64,000 nt of DNA from Aquatica leii. Taxonomy: Eukaryota; Arthropoda; Insecta; Coleoptera; Lampyridae. The notes under the pieces were generated by a model. It was not told the origin of the DNA and did no database searches. It saw only the letters and a program-made list of their open reading frames with translations. The position numbers were made by a program, and so were the translations under genes. How positions within the stretch are numbered: the stretch's first letter is position 1; every line of letters begins with the position of its first letter. Shown here one piece after another: positions 23,364 through 36,504 of the stretch. The stretch covers positions 152,133,976 to 152,197,975 of the forward strand of contig CM069432.1 of assembly GCA_035610365.1 (NCBI GenBank), given 5' to 3'.

Positions 23364-23403
23364 AGCGACGGCTGCCGCAAGACATCAATCTAATCGCCTA
23401 TTC

Positions 23404-23649
23404 ATTGAGGATTATAGCAGTGGTTTATAGTTTCTCATCGATACTAGAACAGATCTTAGCGTGCTATCTGCTACGTCAAAAGATGCCACCACAACTACTA
23501 ACTTTAATTTACAAGCAGTAAATAGTTCAACAATAACTGTTTTTGGGTACAAGACAATGATAATTAGTTTAAGTTTAAAACGTAATTTTAAGCAAACATT
23601 TTTAATAGCTAAAGTAACAGATGCCATTATTGGATCAGACTTAACTTAA
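23404..23649 (+). pseudogene. Retroviral-type aspartic protease remnant
   Basis: In frame: EDYSSGL, a stop at 23,428-23,430, then FLIDTRTDLSVLSATS. The catalytic D-T-G triad has become D-T-R. A hydrophobic run with Ala-Lys-Val and a closing IIGSDL fits the protease C-terminal half. The stop and the triad change make it inactive. It sits between gag and reverse transcriptase as expected. Confidence 0.75.
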
Positions 23650-23754
23650 CTTAAGTGTAGTTTCAACAAACAACTCTTGTAAAAGCTATTTAAGGAAACA
23701 GTAAATTTTACGTGCTACTGAAGCAGTTTCCAAATTTAGTGCGTTCAAGAACAT

Positions 23755-24478
23755 CAAATAGTGCATTATATTGACATTAAAGGCCCACTACTTTTTAGTC
23801 GTTTTAGGAGGTTGGCAAGTAATAAACTCAAAATAACCAAACAAAAATTTCATAAACTGATGGAATCATTCATTTATCAGTATCATTATGGGCCTGCCTC
23901 TTGTACATGGTCAAAAAACCGATGGGTTGTGGCGTTTTTGTGGTGATAACCAGCGACTCAAACTTGTGACAACTGGGGATAGATACCTAATTTCCCATAT
24001 ACAGGACTTTAATAAAAATCTACGCAACAAAACTGTCTTCAGCACATTTGGTCTAACAAAGGCGTACAATTAAATACTTGTGCACCTAGAAGATATTCTC
24101 AAAACAGCTATTACAACACTCTTTGGATTGTTTGATTTCGTAAGGATGCCTTTTAGGCTGCGAAATGCGTCTCAAACGTTTCAAACATTTTTTAATAAAG
24201 TTTTAAAAGAGCTAGACTTTAGCTACGCTTACATCAATACTATCCTGATTGCATCATCTTCAAATCTAGAATTTATCGTCTACTTTAAAAAGGTATTCGA
24301 GAGACTCGACCAATATAGCCTTATAATAAATTTAGCAAAATGTATTTGTAAAACACAACAGCTAAAACTTCTAGTAGTACTCATAATTACAGAAGAAATA
24401 AAATCTCTTCCAGATAAGGTGCAGGTAATTCTTGACCTAACATTACTAGCAACAAGTAAAAAATACAGTAATTTTTGA
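23755..24478 (+). pseudogene. Ty3/gypsy reverse transcriptase remnant, catalytic acids lost
   Basis: The family blocks are in order: FRRLASNKLKITKQKFHKLM, a frameshift near 23,890, GLPLVHGQKTDGLWRFCGDN, DRYLISHIQDFN, VFSTFGLTKAYN, an in-frame TAA at 24,071-24,073, then LKTAITTLFGLFDFVRMPF, LRNASQTFQTF, YAYINTILIASSS and VFERLDQYSLIINLAKC. The first catalytic Asp (usually L-D-L) is Gly, and the Y-I-D-D box at 24,230-24,241 is Y-I-N-T, so all three metal-binding Asp are gone. The enzyme would have copied element RNA into DNA. Confidence 0.9.
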
Positions 24479-24534
24479 GTATCATTAATTACTACTGTAG
24501 ATGGTTGTCTGATGCAGCTAAAACACAATAATAA

Positions 24535-25036
24535 TTGTATGATCTTCTGAAAGAAATTTACAGAAAAAGCACACAGTTAAAGTGGAATGATACTGCAATT
24601 ACAGCATGCAACAAAAGTAAACAAGACTTAATTAATGCAACAGTATTGGAATATACCGATTCAAAGAAGCATTGTTCATGCATCGGATACAGTATTGGGA
24701 GTATAGCACTTATGATAAAGAGTTATCTAGAAAAGAATACAACATTTTAAACATTTCTTAATAGGACATGAATTTACCGTGTACGCAGATCACAAGCCAT
24801 TAACTTTAGCTTTAAAGCAAAAAGTGGATAAGTGTTTTCCCCGACAGTGCACACAATTAATCTTGATAACTCAGTACGCAACCAACATTCAGTACATTAA
24901 AGGGTTTGACAATATTGCAGCGTACCATATGTCACGCATCCAACAGAAAATAAGAGCCCAGGTTAGTGCTGAATTACTAGGACAAGCACAAGCCGAAAAT
25001 GTTGAATTACAAACATTAGAGCAAGATGGCAAATAA
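24535..25036 (+). pseudogene. RNase H / connection domain remnant of the gypsy element
   Basis: LLKEIYRKSTQLKWNDTAIT and FKKAL-like SKQDLINATVLEYTD match the connection to RNase H. A frame break follows near 24,750; then VYADHKPLTLALKQKVDKCF, PRQCTQLILITQ and NIQYIKGFDNIAAYHMSRIQ correspond to the end of the RNase H domain (DHKPL and the NIVADALSRI block, here AAYHMSRI). The domain would degrade the RNA strand during reverse transcription. The first catalytic segment is barely recognisable. Confidence 0.8.
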
Positions 25037-25059
25037 CAATTTACAAAACCTTCAATTCT

Positions 25060-25310
25060 TAATTTTAAACATGAACTTTGTTATAAATGTACTAAACAGA
25101 GTAATGGTATTTACATACCTGAAAAGTATCTCGGTGACATAATAGAAACTAATCACAACCTTTCTTTCTTTGATGTTAAAGCAACAACTGAACTCATTAC
25201 TTGTGAATACTTCAGGCCAAATATGAATCGCAACATACACGCGAGAATTAGTGTATGCCATGTCAAAGACATCTTTCTTGTCTCACAGTATTGCCAATTG
25301 TGTAGAAATG
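25060..25310 (+). pseudogene. Integrase N-terminal zinc-binding region, then truncation
   Basis: The frame reads YIPEKYLGDIIETNHNLSFF, DVKATTELI, CEYFRPNMNRNIHARISVC. This resembles the HHCC region of gypsy integrase (HNLSHPG-x-KAT...VWPGINRD...C), with one His changed to Phe. Similarity stops near 25,310; the catalytic core and 3' LTR are missing, so the element is truncated. Confidence 0.65.
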
Positions 25311-26127
25311 TTTGAATTCTTTTTAACACAGAGAAATATCGCTCTGTTTCCACTGTAGTCATATGTAAAGTCAATCAATTGTTTTATTTAATATATGTAT
25401 CTATTTTTAGTTTTTACAAACTTTTTCATTATAGTCGTTAATTGACCTCACAATTGGTTTTTACTTTTTCTTTTAAATGCTATAAATCCGTAACATTATT
25501 TTTACAACATAATGATTAATGCATCTTCTAAAACAGTAAACATAAAACACTAAAATCTATTATTTGTTTCAAATCCAATCTAACGAAGCATACACAGATT
25601 CTTTAAAATTACTGTTAACTTCTTTATTTTTATGTTTACTGGTTGGTCGAATCTGAAGTAAAGACTGAGGACGAGCATTAAATTTAAATTCTAGATGTGT
25701 AAACAATTATTAACTATTCATTTTTTAACGTCTTGTACCACAGTTATTATGAAACAAAAATGATAAGTCGTCCCTTACAAATGAATATTATCGAATCGAT
25801 CAACTAAGAAAATCGACTGTAAAGTTTGTAATATGTGATAAGAAATCTGTATTTAACACACACGTGCTGCGAAGATAACGATAGATGACGTAAGCAATGT
25901 AAGCATTGCACTCAAAGATAATTGCACTAAGTATTATCTTTGGCGTAGGCGGCCCGGTTGAAGACCCTGCGAAAGCATTTAAACATTCACATGACTTCTT
26001 TTCTAACTCGCATAAAATTGTATTATGTGTGTCTCACTCTTGATTACTATAATTATAATCATAATATAATGTAAATGCGGACACAAGTAGGTGTCAGCCT
26101 CGGGTAAATTTGCATGCTTTCGTATCT

Positions 26128-26202
26128 GTTGCGTTTAAATTGACAATTATTTAAACGCATGAAATTTAAACGCTGATAATTTGATTTAAACGCAAATTTT
26201 CT
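26128..26202. repeat. Inverted repeat built from tttaaacgc motifs
   Basis: ttgcgtttaaat at the left end is mirrored by atttaaacgcaa at the right end, with further tttaaacgc copies between. Its role is unknown. Confidence 0.5.
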
Positions 26203-26444
26203 GTAATTTTAAAGCCAATAAAATACCTTTCTTATTCATTTTTGGAGGGTCATTGACCAAATGACCTAATAGAGAAGCCGTCACTGCTATAATATGGTTC
26301 TGAAATCAAACACTTATTAATCGTTACCTTTGCTGTACTTGAATATAAAGCTATAGGGATGTCAATACAATTGTGGGAATTACATTAGAGTCTATCTCCT
26401 ACTGCTGAAGAGCTCCAAAAGGGCGATAGGGCCGACTATTAGTT

Positions 26445-26605
26445 CTTTCTGGTGGCATTTGCACAATTGCATTGACATTGCCTTACTCCCAATGTCTTTT
26501 ACGTTATGGTTTTATCTCGCAGAATTATTCAAAGCTGTCATAAAATTCGCGGGTTTTAATGAATTTCAACTTGTTACCGCCGTTATAGCTATTTACAGTT
26601 AAAAT
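26445..26605 (+). repeat. Dispersed repeat family, copy B
   Basis: Shares caatgtcttttacgtt, tggttttatc, ttcaaagct, aattcgcgggtttt and ttatagctatttacag with copy A at 12,178-12,345 in the same order. Confidence 0.6.
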
Positions 26606-27075
26606 ATAAATGTGTTTTAGCTTATCGTGTTATTTGTTAAATCTATTCTATTAAAAAATGACAATATCTAAAATAAAAGAAAGTATTAAAATAATTTTAG
26701 CTCGTTTATTAAGAAATCAAGCGTTACTGCATATTTAGGTATGTAATCTGTATACTTGCTTGCGTACGTATTGTTTGTTGTAATTTTTTATAAATCTAAT
26801 TTACACCCATAAAAGTAACAAAATTAATAAATTAAAATCGTTTTCTCTACTTTAATTATAAATTAAAATACATTAACGTATTTTTTAATTAATAATCGTT
26901 ATATTTTGATTCACTTGCACGAACGTTTAATTTAAAAAAAAACTTGCATGGAATTTACTTCAAAAAAGTATTAATTACAATTTGATTAAATTTTTATTAA
27001 AGGTGATGGAATTATAATTAGTTTATCATTGTAGTTTTAAAATAGTATATTAAAACACAAGTTACAGAATGAACG

Positions 27076-27124
27076 CGCTTCAAGCACGAGACCGAGTTTA
27101 TGAAGCGGTCGAGTGATTGAAACG
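27076..27124. repeat. Hairpin with GC-rich core
   Basis: cgcttcaagcacgagaccg (27,076-27,094) pairs with 27,106-27,124 at 15 of 19 positions. It is much richer in G+C than its flanks and similar in design to the 9.5, 16.3 and 50.3 kb structures. Confidence 0.5.
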
Positions 27125-27365
27125 TAATCTATGACGTGTGCTTTATACTATTTTCTCTATTTTGATACAATAATTAATATTTTTCGTATAATTTTAATTT
27201 TAAAACAACATTGGGAAACTTTATTATTTTATTGAATTGGCAACACTTACACTTTGACATATTGAAATTTATGTGTTAACCTAAAATCTCATACAAAATT
27301 ATCTCTTTATACCTTTATAAGTAAATAAATTTGAATTAATAAAACGTGTTTATTTTATTTTGGCG

Positions 27366-27406
27366 TCAAAATTGGAATTTCAATTGTTCAATTCCAATAA
27401 TTTTGA
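27366..27406. repeat. Small hairpin
   Basis: tcaaaattggaatt pairs with aattccaataattttga apart from a small bulge; loop about 10 bases. Confidence 0.6.
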
Positions 27407-27464
27407 TTTCTTTTTCATGTAACGTCAACTTACGATGCAGAGATACCAACAAAAAACTAACATT

Positions 27465-27510
27465 ACTAAAATTCGTGTAAGAATTTGCTTATTCTTACAC
27501 GGATTTTAGT
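27465..27510. repeat. Near-perfect 20-bp stem, 6-base loop
   Basis: actaaaattcgtgtaagaat (27,465-27,484) and 27,491-27,510 pair at 19 of 20 positions around ttgctt. It could be a small-RNA-like hairpin or the centre of a palindromic element; nothing in the sequence decides this. Confidence 0.7.
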
Positions 27511-29479
27511 GTAGAATGGCTAATTCTCATGTCGAAATAGAGAAAAATTTTTTAAACAAAACAAAAAAAAACAGCTATGTCTATTCTTAAATCCGAAAGG
27601 TCGCTGGGAAAAAAAGTAAATAATAATTACACCTTTCAAAAACATAGTGGTCTAGTATGAGTACATTTTAATAATATTTATATAAATAATTTTATTTTGT
27701 TGTGTTTAACTGTCTCGATTTGAACTTGTGGTAAATAAAAATTTGTACTTCTGGCAAGAACTTTGCCAATAATAATTATCAAACAACTCATTCAAGTTAA
27801 AAAATGTTTCCTATCATTCAAAAAGACTTTTATTTCTCTAATAAGCAAGTACAATTGCCTAATAAAATTTTAATTTTGTTTTTAAATTGTTGATGATTAT
27901 GTCTAAATGTTAGATGGTAACAAACTGTAAAATGTAATTAATAAATACATGAACTTATTATGATATTGTTTAGTTCTAAGCTGAGGTAATACAAATGAGT
28001 GTATTTCTTTAAATCCGGTGTCGTAATTATTAATAACACAACAAATTTTGAACAACATAGAGAGATGGCATAAACGTAAATACTCATTTTGCGTCACTTG
28101 AAACATAGAACGACAGCAACACTATAAGGTGAGTGTTTTTCGTTCTTAGCAAATAGAAAGTAACTGTTAAATTTGAAAAATAGCAAAAAAAAATTTATGA
28201 GGTATTAGAAACGGATTGTTTTATTTAAAATAAATTGTTATAATCTACCTACGCCGAAGATAATATTTAAAAAAAGTAGTAAGAGAAAAAAATTAATCAA
28301 ATTGTAATAAAAATTTAGGTAGTATATATAATTTCTACACAGGACGTTCTTTTTAATATTTGTTTCAATTATATTTTTACGCTTACAATTTTGCTTGTCG
28401 CACTTAATTAATTTTTAGAGAAATACCTCAACGATAAATTTAATGACATTTCTTAGTTGTAAATTATGTTATACACTAATTAAAATTAAACAAGATAAAC
28501 TGTCTCATAAACAAACTTTTAACTAAAGAAAATGCGAAATTGATATGTAGTAAATAATATCAAAACAAATTATATGGTAAAATCAATACGATATAAGTGT
28601 AAATCGTTTTAAGTTTAATGCGGTACTAAAGAGAAACCGTAAATATAAACTGTTATTGCAACCTATATTAAAAAAAAATTTCTACGTTTTTGAATTCTTA
28701 TTGTCTCGACCTGTAATATATTGTATTAAAAAGTACTATAATTTTTAACAATTATTTTGTTTTTACTACGTGATTTTAATTAAATATTTCAAAATTTTAA
28801 ACAGTTTGACATTAAAAGAATTTTGATCGTTTACGCTTTTAGCTGTACATAAGTGTACATAGGCCTAAAAGTGTAATGGACATTTTGGTTTGCGGTTTTC
28901 TTTGCAACGTAAATTAATATAGGTATCGGTTGAATATATATATATATATATATGTATATATACTCGAAAATCTACGTAGTCGGACCAAAATATAATTCTA
29001 CCACTACGCACCCGGAATGTTTTAAGTTTAATAAGTAGTTCTCGCACCAATATATAGCAAAAATTATATATGCGTATTGGCACCATACATATGATTCTGG
29101 GCGGAGTCTACCAGTCGGTCACCGCATGGCAAACAAGTATTTCAAGGTATAAAATGTAACAATACATAACAGTATTTAAAAAAAAAATTGAAATACGTTT
29201 TATATGCAGGATACTGGATTTCGTTATATTTAACCGTTTTGTTTGTTTCTCGCTTTATTACAATTATTTGATTTTAGAATTGTTACGTTTTAATTTATTT
29301 TGGTTTTTAAATTTAAATACTATATAATGTATCGTTTGATTAAAACTTTTTCTTTAATTATTTAATCTTGTTTGCCAATTTTAATATACAACTGTAATTT
29401 ATGACAATTAATTAATAATTATTGAATTTGACGTTAAGGTTTATAGGTACAGATACTCGAAAAAAACTGATAAGACTAA
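27511..29479. other. AT-rich DNA with a short TA microsatellite
   Basis: No gene is recognised. A (TA)n run with one interruption lies at 28,933-28,961. The minus-strand frame at 28,865-29,086 runs through the microsatellite and is not credible. The last ~200 bases (from about 29,280) already resemble the left-arm internal repeat at 33.06 kb. Confidence 0.45.
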
Positions 29480-32400
29480 GCTTGAATAATATTTTAATTG
29501 CGGTTCTTTACTGTTAAATAAATTGAATATTTTGTAATTGCTTGAATATGAAGGTGCCATTAGTTAATAATTAAGTTTGATTAGAAAAAGGATACTACGG
29601 CTTTCTTTTTACTTGTCAATTATTGCATCTTTTAAATCCAATCGAATTTACGAACTTACATAAAAATTATTTAACATTGTTCCACATATACTTTAAGTAT
29701 TTAGATATGAGTAGCAAAATTAATAAGGGAATAAAAGTTAGGCAACAAAAAATTATTTCGTATGCATTTAACTTTAATAATTATTCTATAAACAACTACA
29801 TGAAACTGATTAATATTTTAGATACCTATAATAACACTTGAAGATATGAAATTTTATTCTCAGTGTTAGTTTGAAGATTAATTTTTATACATATTAAGTT
29901 ACTTTTGTTTAATGTTAAATTGTAATATGTTTCCACATAACAATAAATAAAATTTCTACTCATTCATAAAAAATGTTCAAATAATGCTAAAGTATTAAGA
30001 TATGGAACCTTTATCAATTTTTTGTATATAACTCGGTCCGTCAATAAAATTTCAAATATAGGTACGATTGTACATAATTAATAGAATTTTTTAAATCCCG
30101 TAATTATTGTTGTGTTAAATGTTAACAACAGAAATATTTTAATTGTTTTAAAATGTGCAATGAAACATGATTGTTTTTTTTAAGTACATTTTCTACATTC
30201 ATCGACGCGATATTTAATATCAACCTTAAATTTATCTTATTTTACGTATCAGGTAACGTTGGTTTTTTCTTATACTGCACTTATACGGCAATTAGAAATT
30301 TCAATTGTAAAAACATAACATTTTATATATTTATCGATTTTTAGTACTACTACTACTATCACTACCTAAATTTCCGCTACAGGTGTAACCGTGTAACGGT
30401 TAAAATAAGCAAAATGCCGCCTTGTAAACAATAGGGCAATAAATAGATTAAGGAATGAATAATTCTTTCTACACTTCTTCGCACAAATGGGTTTAATCTG
30501 AAACATTTGGTATGCACATTAGAATTTGTAAAAACCATAACCAACTAAACAAACAACTAAAAATTTTGATTCTATCTATCAAAATGTGATCTAATTATGA
30601 ATCGAAAAGACAGTCATTCGACGTTGATAGTACAAGATTTATAATTATTAAAAAGAATTATGAAAAAACATTACAAAGTGTAAGTATAGAAGCGTTTTAA
30701 AACTTTACATATTGGCATCTGTGTCCGCATTTAAAATTTAAACTTATTTTATATTTTGAAGTTTTTTATAAAAGCGGAGGTTTGATTAGTTTTTGATCAC
30801 AATCCTAATGAAAACAAATGTAGTTTCTAGAAGGGCTATATCAGTTTTTTAGAATACTTTCAAAAATATTTTTTAAACAAAAATGTTTTTCAAATAAAAG
30901 TTATCTGTAATGAAAAAGTACACCACTTTTGTTTAAACACTTTTTTGATATTGAATTAACAATATCTTAAAAATTAATAATAATCTACAACTCTTAGTTA
31001 AACAATTTTTTTCTATGACTCAATTTTCTCAATTCCAGTTTTAAGAATGAATCACTTGTTAAAGTAACGTAAACACGATACCTCAAGAAACGCTACGAAT
31101 CAGTTGCAATCTGAAGTCCTGTTGCATCGGCTAGTTTACGTCTTTTACAATTCAGCATACCCTATAAAATATTGAAAAATGCTCGTTGACTAAAAGCTGA
31201 TCTGATCTAATTTTAATATTTTTATATGATTCCATGTCCAAAAATGCACAAAGAATGAATGTGAAAGTATTTATTTTTTTCTGACGGTAGTTATCTAACG
31301 ACAATCTGAATTACAAAATCCTAAAGAAGGGCAATAAAAAATCTGAGATATATTTATTGTTAGTAAAAAAGACAAAAGCAAGACGTCAAAAACTTTTAAT
31401 CAAAGTGGGTACAATGTATATGCTCAAAAAACTTTCATTCGCATTTTTTATTAACCGAATTCTAACTGTTCCTTTGTCATTTTCTTTGGAATGTTCTGAT
31501 TCAATAAAACACTTATTAATAGAATTTAATTAGGTTCTACTTTAACGTCTGCTATTTAAGTTTTGGGGGTGTATAAGTGTTAGATACTTTAAACATCATT
31601 TTAATTACCTACTTTATTCAAACATGAATAATACTAGTCTTTGCATTTGTTTGAATATAAAACAGCAAATTAATTACTTTATTAACAATTACTTTTAAAG
31701 ATAATCGTGCATACTTTATTTTTGCGAGTTTTAAAGCAAATACATATAAATACATTATTTTCCTTTTATTCTTTTGGTGTGGACATTTTTAAATACAAAG
31801 ATTTCATAAATTAGGGAAACAAAGAAGCCAATAAAAATTTACAATTTGTGATCAAGTGATCATGGACTATCGCATAAACTAGGTTTAAAAAAAACGAGGC
31901 AAGATATTTTCACAAGCACAAACAGCTTATTTACTTTAAGGAATTGTTTGGTAAACGAATAACAACAGTGCCTGAGGGAACATGACCATCGTATGTATTG
32001 CTTGCAGTTTAACGAAAAACAAGTGACATTACATCCTTCACCTTTACTTTTTACTTGTGCTTTTATTTAAAAAGAAATAAGTCTAATAATAAAAATCTAA
32101 AAATAAAATTTCAAGGTTTTGTGTTAACTGGTAAACGACAAATTTATCAAATGCTTCTTCAATATGGGAGACAACTTTCTTATTACGTCCAGAGTTTTAG
32201 GCATTACGTTATTGCATCTTTTGTACCTACATAACTGTACTTTCGTTCTCGTTATCATCCATCAAAGTTTTTGAATTTTACTGTTACTTTGGATTTGTTT
32301 CACCTAGGTCAAAAAGTTTTATAAATTGCATTAATTTATAAACTGATTTTTAGATTTCAAATTTGCTATTGCATACGTTAATATTTTATCTCTTTTATTT

Positions 32401-33059
32401 TCAAGTAAAATGGTCTATTGTCAATTATTAATTTTTAAATCATCAAAATAAGTTTTTCAAAGCAAACTATAATGACCGTTCTGTAAAGTAAAGTAAGCGT
32501 TGGTAATTATGTACTTTGCGTTATTAGTTTTTGCCAACGGGTAAAATTATCTAGTTGTAATTATTTGTAGTATTTAACAAAAAATAAAGAATCATTTCCT
32601 TCTTCTATTTCAGTATTTCCTCAATTACCTGAAGTGATAAGTATAACCCCATGTAAATGAAATTTAACGATCGTCCTTGTTCAATACAATACAATTCCTG
32701 ATACAATATAATTTACATGTTGTCTGATATTGTTGCTAGATTGATTTACGCTATAAGAAAAAGGAAAACTAGAATTATCCAATACATTTTTTTTTATTTA
32801 AAGAGATACAAAATTTTAAAATTGCATTTTCTCTATTTTGACGGTCTATTTACTACAAATTATTGGTGATTGTATTTGTAACTTTATCTCAATTTTATAA
32901 AATCTATTGTTTTTATACAATTTTTATATGTAAAAATTAAGCATAATAAATAAGTACGTTAAGTTAACGATTACATATAAACAAAAAAAAATTCAAATTA
33001 TTTTTCAACTCCATCATTGCTGTTACAACGCAATTTTATTAATGGCATCTGCATTAAAA

Positions 33060-36050
33060 TTAGTAAAATTTAAATATCATAATTGTATCGTTTGATTAAA
33101 ACTTTTTCTTTAACTTTTAATCTTGTTTACCAATTTTAATATGCTACTGTAATTTATAAAAATTTATTAATAATTATTGAATTTGACGCTAAGGTTCATA
33201 AGTAACTAGGGTATACTATCCTACAGCAAATCTTTTGTTGCATATTTTATCTACTTCTTTTACTTAATTTTTGTTTTTACATGAATGAACTTTTTGGGCA
33301 AAATACTTTTAATACGATGTGTTTATTGAGTAATGTTTCAGATCAGTATAATAATAATTCTTCAAATTATGAAATTTTATTCTTAGTGTTAGTTTGAAGA
33401 TTAATTTTTACACATATAAGCAAAATGAACAGTCTGATAAAAATTAATTCGAAATTTTTTAAATCCGATAATCACATTGGAAAACCGGATTGTAAAAATG
33501 TCTTTGTTAATGTAACAATTAAGCTACTTTTGTTTAATGATAAATTGTAATTTGTTTCCACATAACAATAAATTAAATTTCTGCTCATTCCTACATACGG
33601 AATGTTCAAAAAGTGCTAAAGCATTAATATATGGAACTTTTATCAAATTTTTGTCTGCGTTTAAAGATCAGTTACAGTCTAATTTAAAAATCTTGTTTTT
33701 TAAGTAATTTATAAAAACATCTAAGCGATACTTGAAAATCCCTTCAACGGATTATAGCATCATTTAATAAAGCATAGGAGATAAGAAATAAATAACTAAA
33801 ACTTGTGATCACGTACAGATTGTTTGTATTTGGTTAAGAACTAGTTAAACAGAAAATATTTTTTGTATATAATGCGGTCCGTCAGTAAAATTTTAAAATA
33901 TACTTAGGATTAAACATTATTAATAGAATTTAATGATATTAAATCGCTTAATTATTGCTGTGTTAAATATTAACAACATTAATAATTTAGCTATTTTAAA
34001 ATGCACAATGGAACACGAATATTTGTTTTTTTAAATTGCATTTCTGCATTCAACGACGCCATATTTAATATCAACCCTAAATTTATTTTATTTTTACGTA
34101 TCAGGTAGATTAAATCACCTTGTACTAAACCAAGGTTGGTTTTTTTCGTATACCGTACTTATGCGGTAACTAAAATTTGTTAAATACAAATTTAGCTATT
34201 TGCACTATAACAAAAAAATGCCACTTTATAACGTAAAAAATAATTAGCGTTGCTTCTGCACGTCTTATAAATTAAAATAAAAATTTTATGACGACGGAAA
34301 ATTTCGGTACAAATGTAACTAACGTCGCATTGTAAACAATAGAACAATAAATAGATAGTGCAATAAATAATTCTTTTTACGCCTTTTACATTTGGTATAC
34401 ACATTTAAATTTGTAAAAGCAACAAACAACTAAAAATTTTGAATCTCTCTATCAAAATATGACTGGAAAAAAAGTCATTCGACATTGATAGTATTTCTAA
34501 TTATCAAAAAGAATTATGAAAAAACATTACAAAGTGGAGAACCGTTTTAAAACTTTACATTTCGCCATCTGTATCTGCATAAAGATTTTAAAGTAAAGTA
34601 CGTGTATATAACTAGAACAATTAATACTTAATAAAACTACTTTAAAAAAAATCAAAATGAAACAGAGGAATAAGTTTAAATTTGTCATAAACATGAAACA
34701 TATAATTAATACGCTCTATTTTTTGATTTATTTTTTGTTATTGTTAACATTGTAACACATTAAAACGTCTTAAATTCGGCATTCAAATTTATTACCAAAT
34801 TATTCGGCTATTTTTTAAAAATTCTATTGCATAATTAGAATTTATTTATACAAAATTGATGTTGTAGTAACGTTCTGTATTTTCAAGGCTCTCTCGATTT
34901 TATAGCGTTCGCACAATTAAAATTAAAAAAGAGTTTTTTACTCTACATCTTGTGAAAATTTTGACACCCCTTTTTTTCACATTTCTCGGCGAAATAAAGT
35001 CAGTTGATTATAATTAAGCAAAAAAAATTCTGTCTTGTGATCAGCCGTATGCAAACACAATATCTGAAGAACGGGTTTTTTTAGAATACTTTCAAAAATA
35101 CTTTTTAAACATTTTTTTTTTTTTTAAATAAAAGTTAATTGTAATGTAAATGTACACAAGTTTTGTTTAAACAATTTTTCGATCTGAGGCTTAGTTTTCG
35201 AGATATACGGTTACCACGTGAATTTTTTAACAACTTTAATTAACAATATCTTATAAAATATTAATTATACCAAAAAGTTACGAAAGAAAAATTTCCAAAA
35301 AATTTATTATGTACAACGTTTATATAAACAATTTATTTTCTACGATTCAATTTTCCTAATTCCAGTTTTAAGAATGAATGACTTGTTAAGCTAAAATAAT
35401 GTAAACACACCACAAGAACCGCCGCTAAAGGTTTACGTTTTACAATTCAATATAACGTATAAAACATTAAGAAATACTCGTTGACTAAAAACTGATCTTA
35501 AATTTAATATTGAATTTTAATATTTGTTTACGATTCCCTTATGTAGTACACATACAATAGGTACAATTTTTATAGTGACTTATTTTTTATTTTTACATAC
35601 ACATTTATTTAAGTACAAAAATACTTCTTAAATTTGAATCATAATTAAAAATAGTGTACTTATTTTTTGATGATATAAGTACAGTGCAAACTATAAGAAG
35701 AGGTTCAGTAATTAACAATACGGTTCCCGTTTCCCGTAGTTTATTTGATAATTTAAATTTTATTTTATTGTAATTCTAGGGAATACTATGTTTTAAAAGA
35801 GCTGCACACTTATCATTAAAGTATGTAGTTCTTTGTTAAATGGTAACCAATCGACAAAGGGAAAATTCGGAAAATATAATTTTTTTTCTAACGGCACTTG
35901 TCCAACAGGATAAATGGCAACCGATAGACAAAGAAGAAACGTGAAAATATTGATTTTTTTTCTTGCGGCAGTTACCTAACAACATTCTTAATTACAATTC
36001 GCAAAGAAATGCAATCAAAAACTAAGATATCTTTATTGTGAGTCGCTGAA
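33060..36050 (+). repeat. Internal direct repeat unit of the left arm (partner about 29,300-31,370)
   Basis: Matching segments in the same order include: cgtttgattaaaactttttc (29,332 and 33,089), the aaatt/aatttgacg.taaggtt. block, the ccatatttaatatcaaccc.aaattta block near 30.2 and 34.1 kb, the gccttttac/ttac hairpin-like block near 30.4 and 34.3 kb, ccagttttaagaatgaat (31,035 and 35,362) and the ttacctaac.acattct block near 31.3 and 35.97 kb. The spacing is about 3.8-4.3 kb, varying with indels. Confidence 0.75.
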
Positions 36051-36504
36051 TAAATTAAATTTTGTATTTAAAAAAAGTTGTAATGTTGCGTTTGTTTAAT
36101 ACAATTTTAATTTTATATAATTTTAGTTTTGGAAATACCTAATGTTAAGTTTCTGAAACAGGAATGTTCTTTGTTAAATAGTGGCCGATGCAAAACAAAG
36201 AAGCAAGGTCATAACATTGATTTTTTTCTTAAGGTACTTTCATGTTAAATTTTTTAGCAAGATGAAGCGATTTAAAATTCTTTAAAAAGAGTAATTGAAG
36301 TAATATATTATTTTTAATCACTAGATTGATAGAATTGAATTTTAAAAAAAGTTTGCGTGATTGATAAATCTCTAAATTTTGTATACAATTGTTACATGTA
36401 AAAATTAAGCATTAATAAATAAGTACGTTAAGTTTTACATATTCTACAGAAAAAGTAATACCGAAAACGATTTTAGTTTGCATAGTTTTTATTCCAAGTT
36501 GACC

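Larger units (their letters stand above)
25311..27075. other. AT-rich DNA with repeat fragments, no gene
   Basis: Apart from copy B of the dispersed repeat (26,445-26,605) and a tttaaacgc-rich patch at 26,128-26,202, I recognise nothing. Small palindromes occur near 25,895-25,950 (agcaatgtaagcattgc; aagataat / attatctt). Confidence 0.45.

Noticed and set aside
23412..23627. Minus-strand frame over the protease region
   Set aside because: Shadow of the decayed protease on the plus strand; the plus strand explains the sequence.
28933..28961. Possible regulatory TATA array
   Set aside because: It is a simple TA microsatellite with no adjacent gene.
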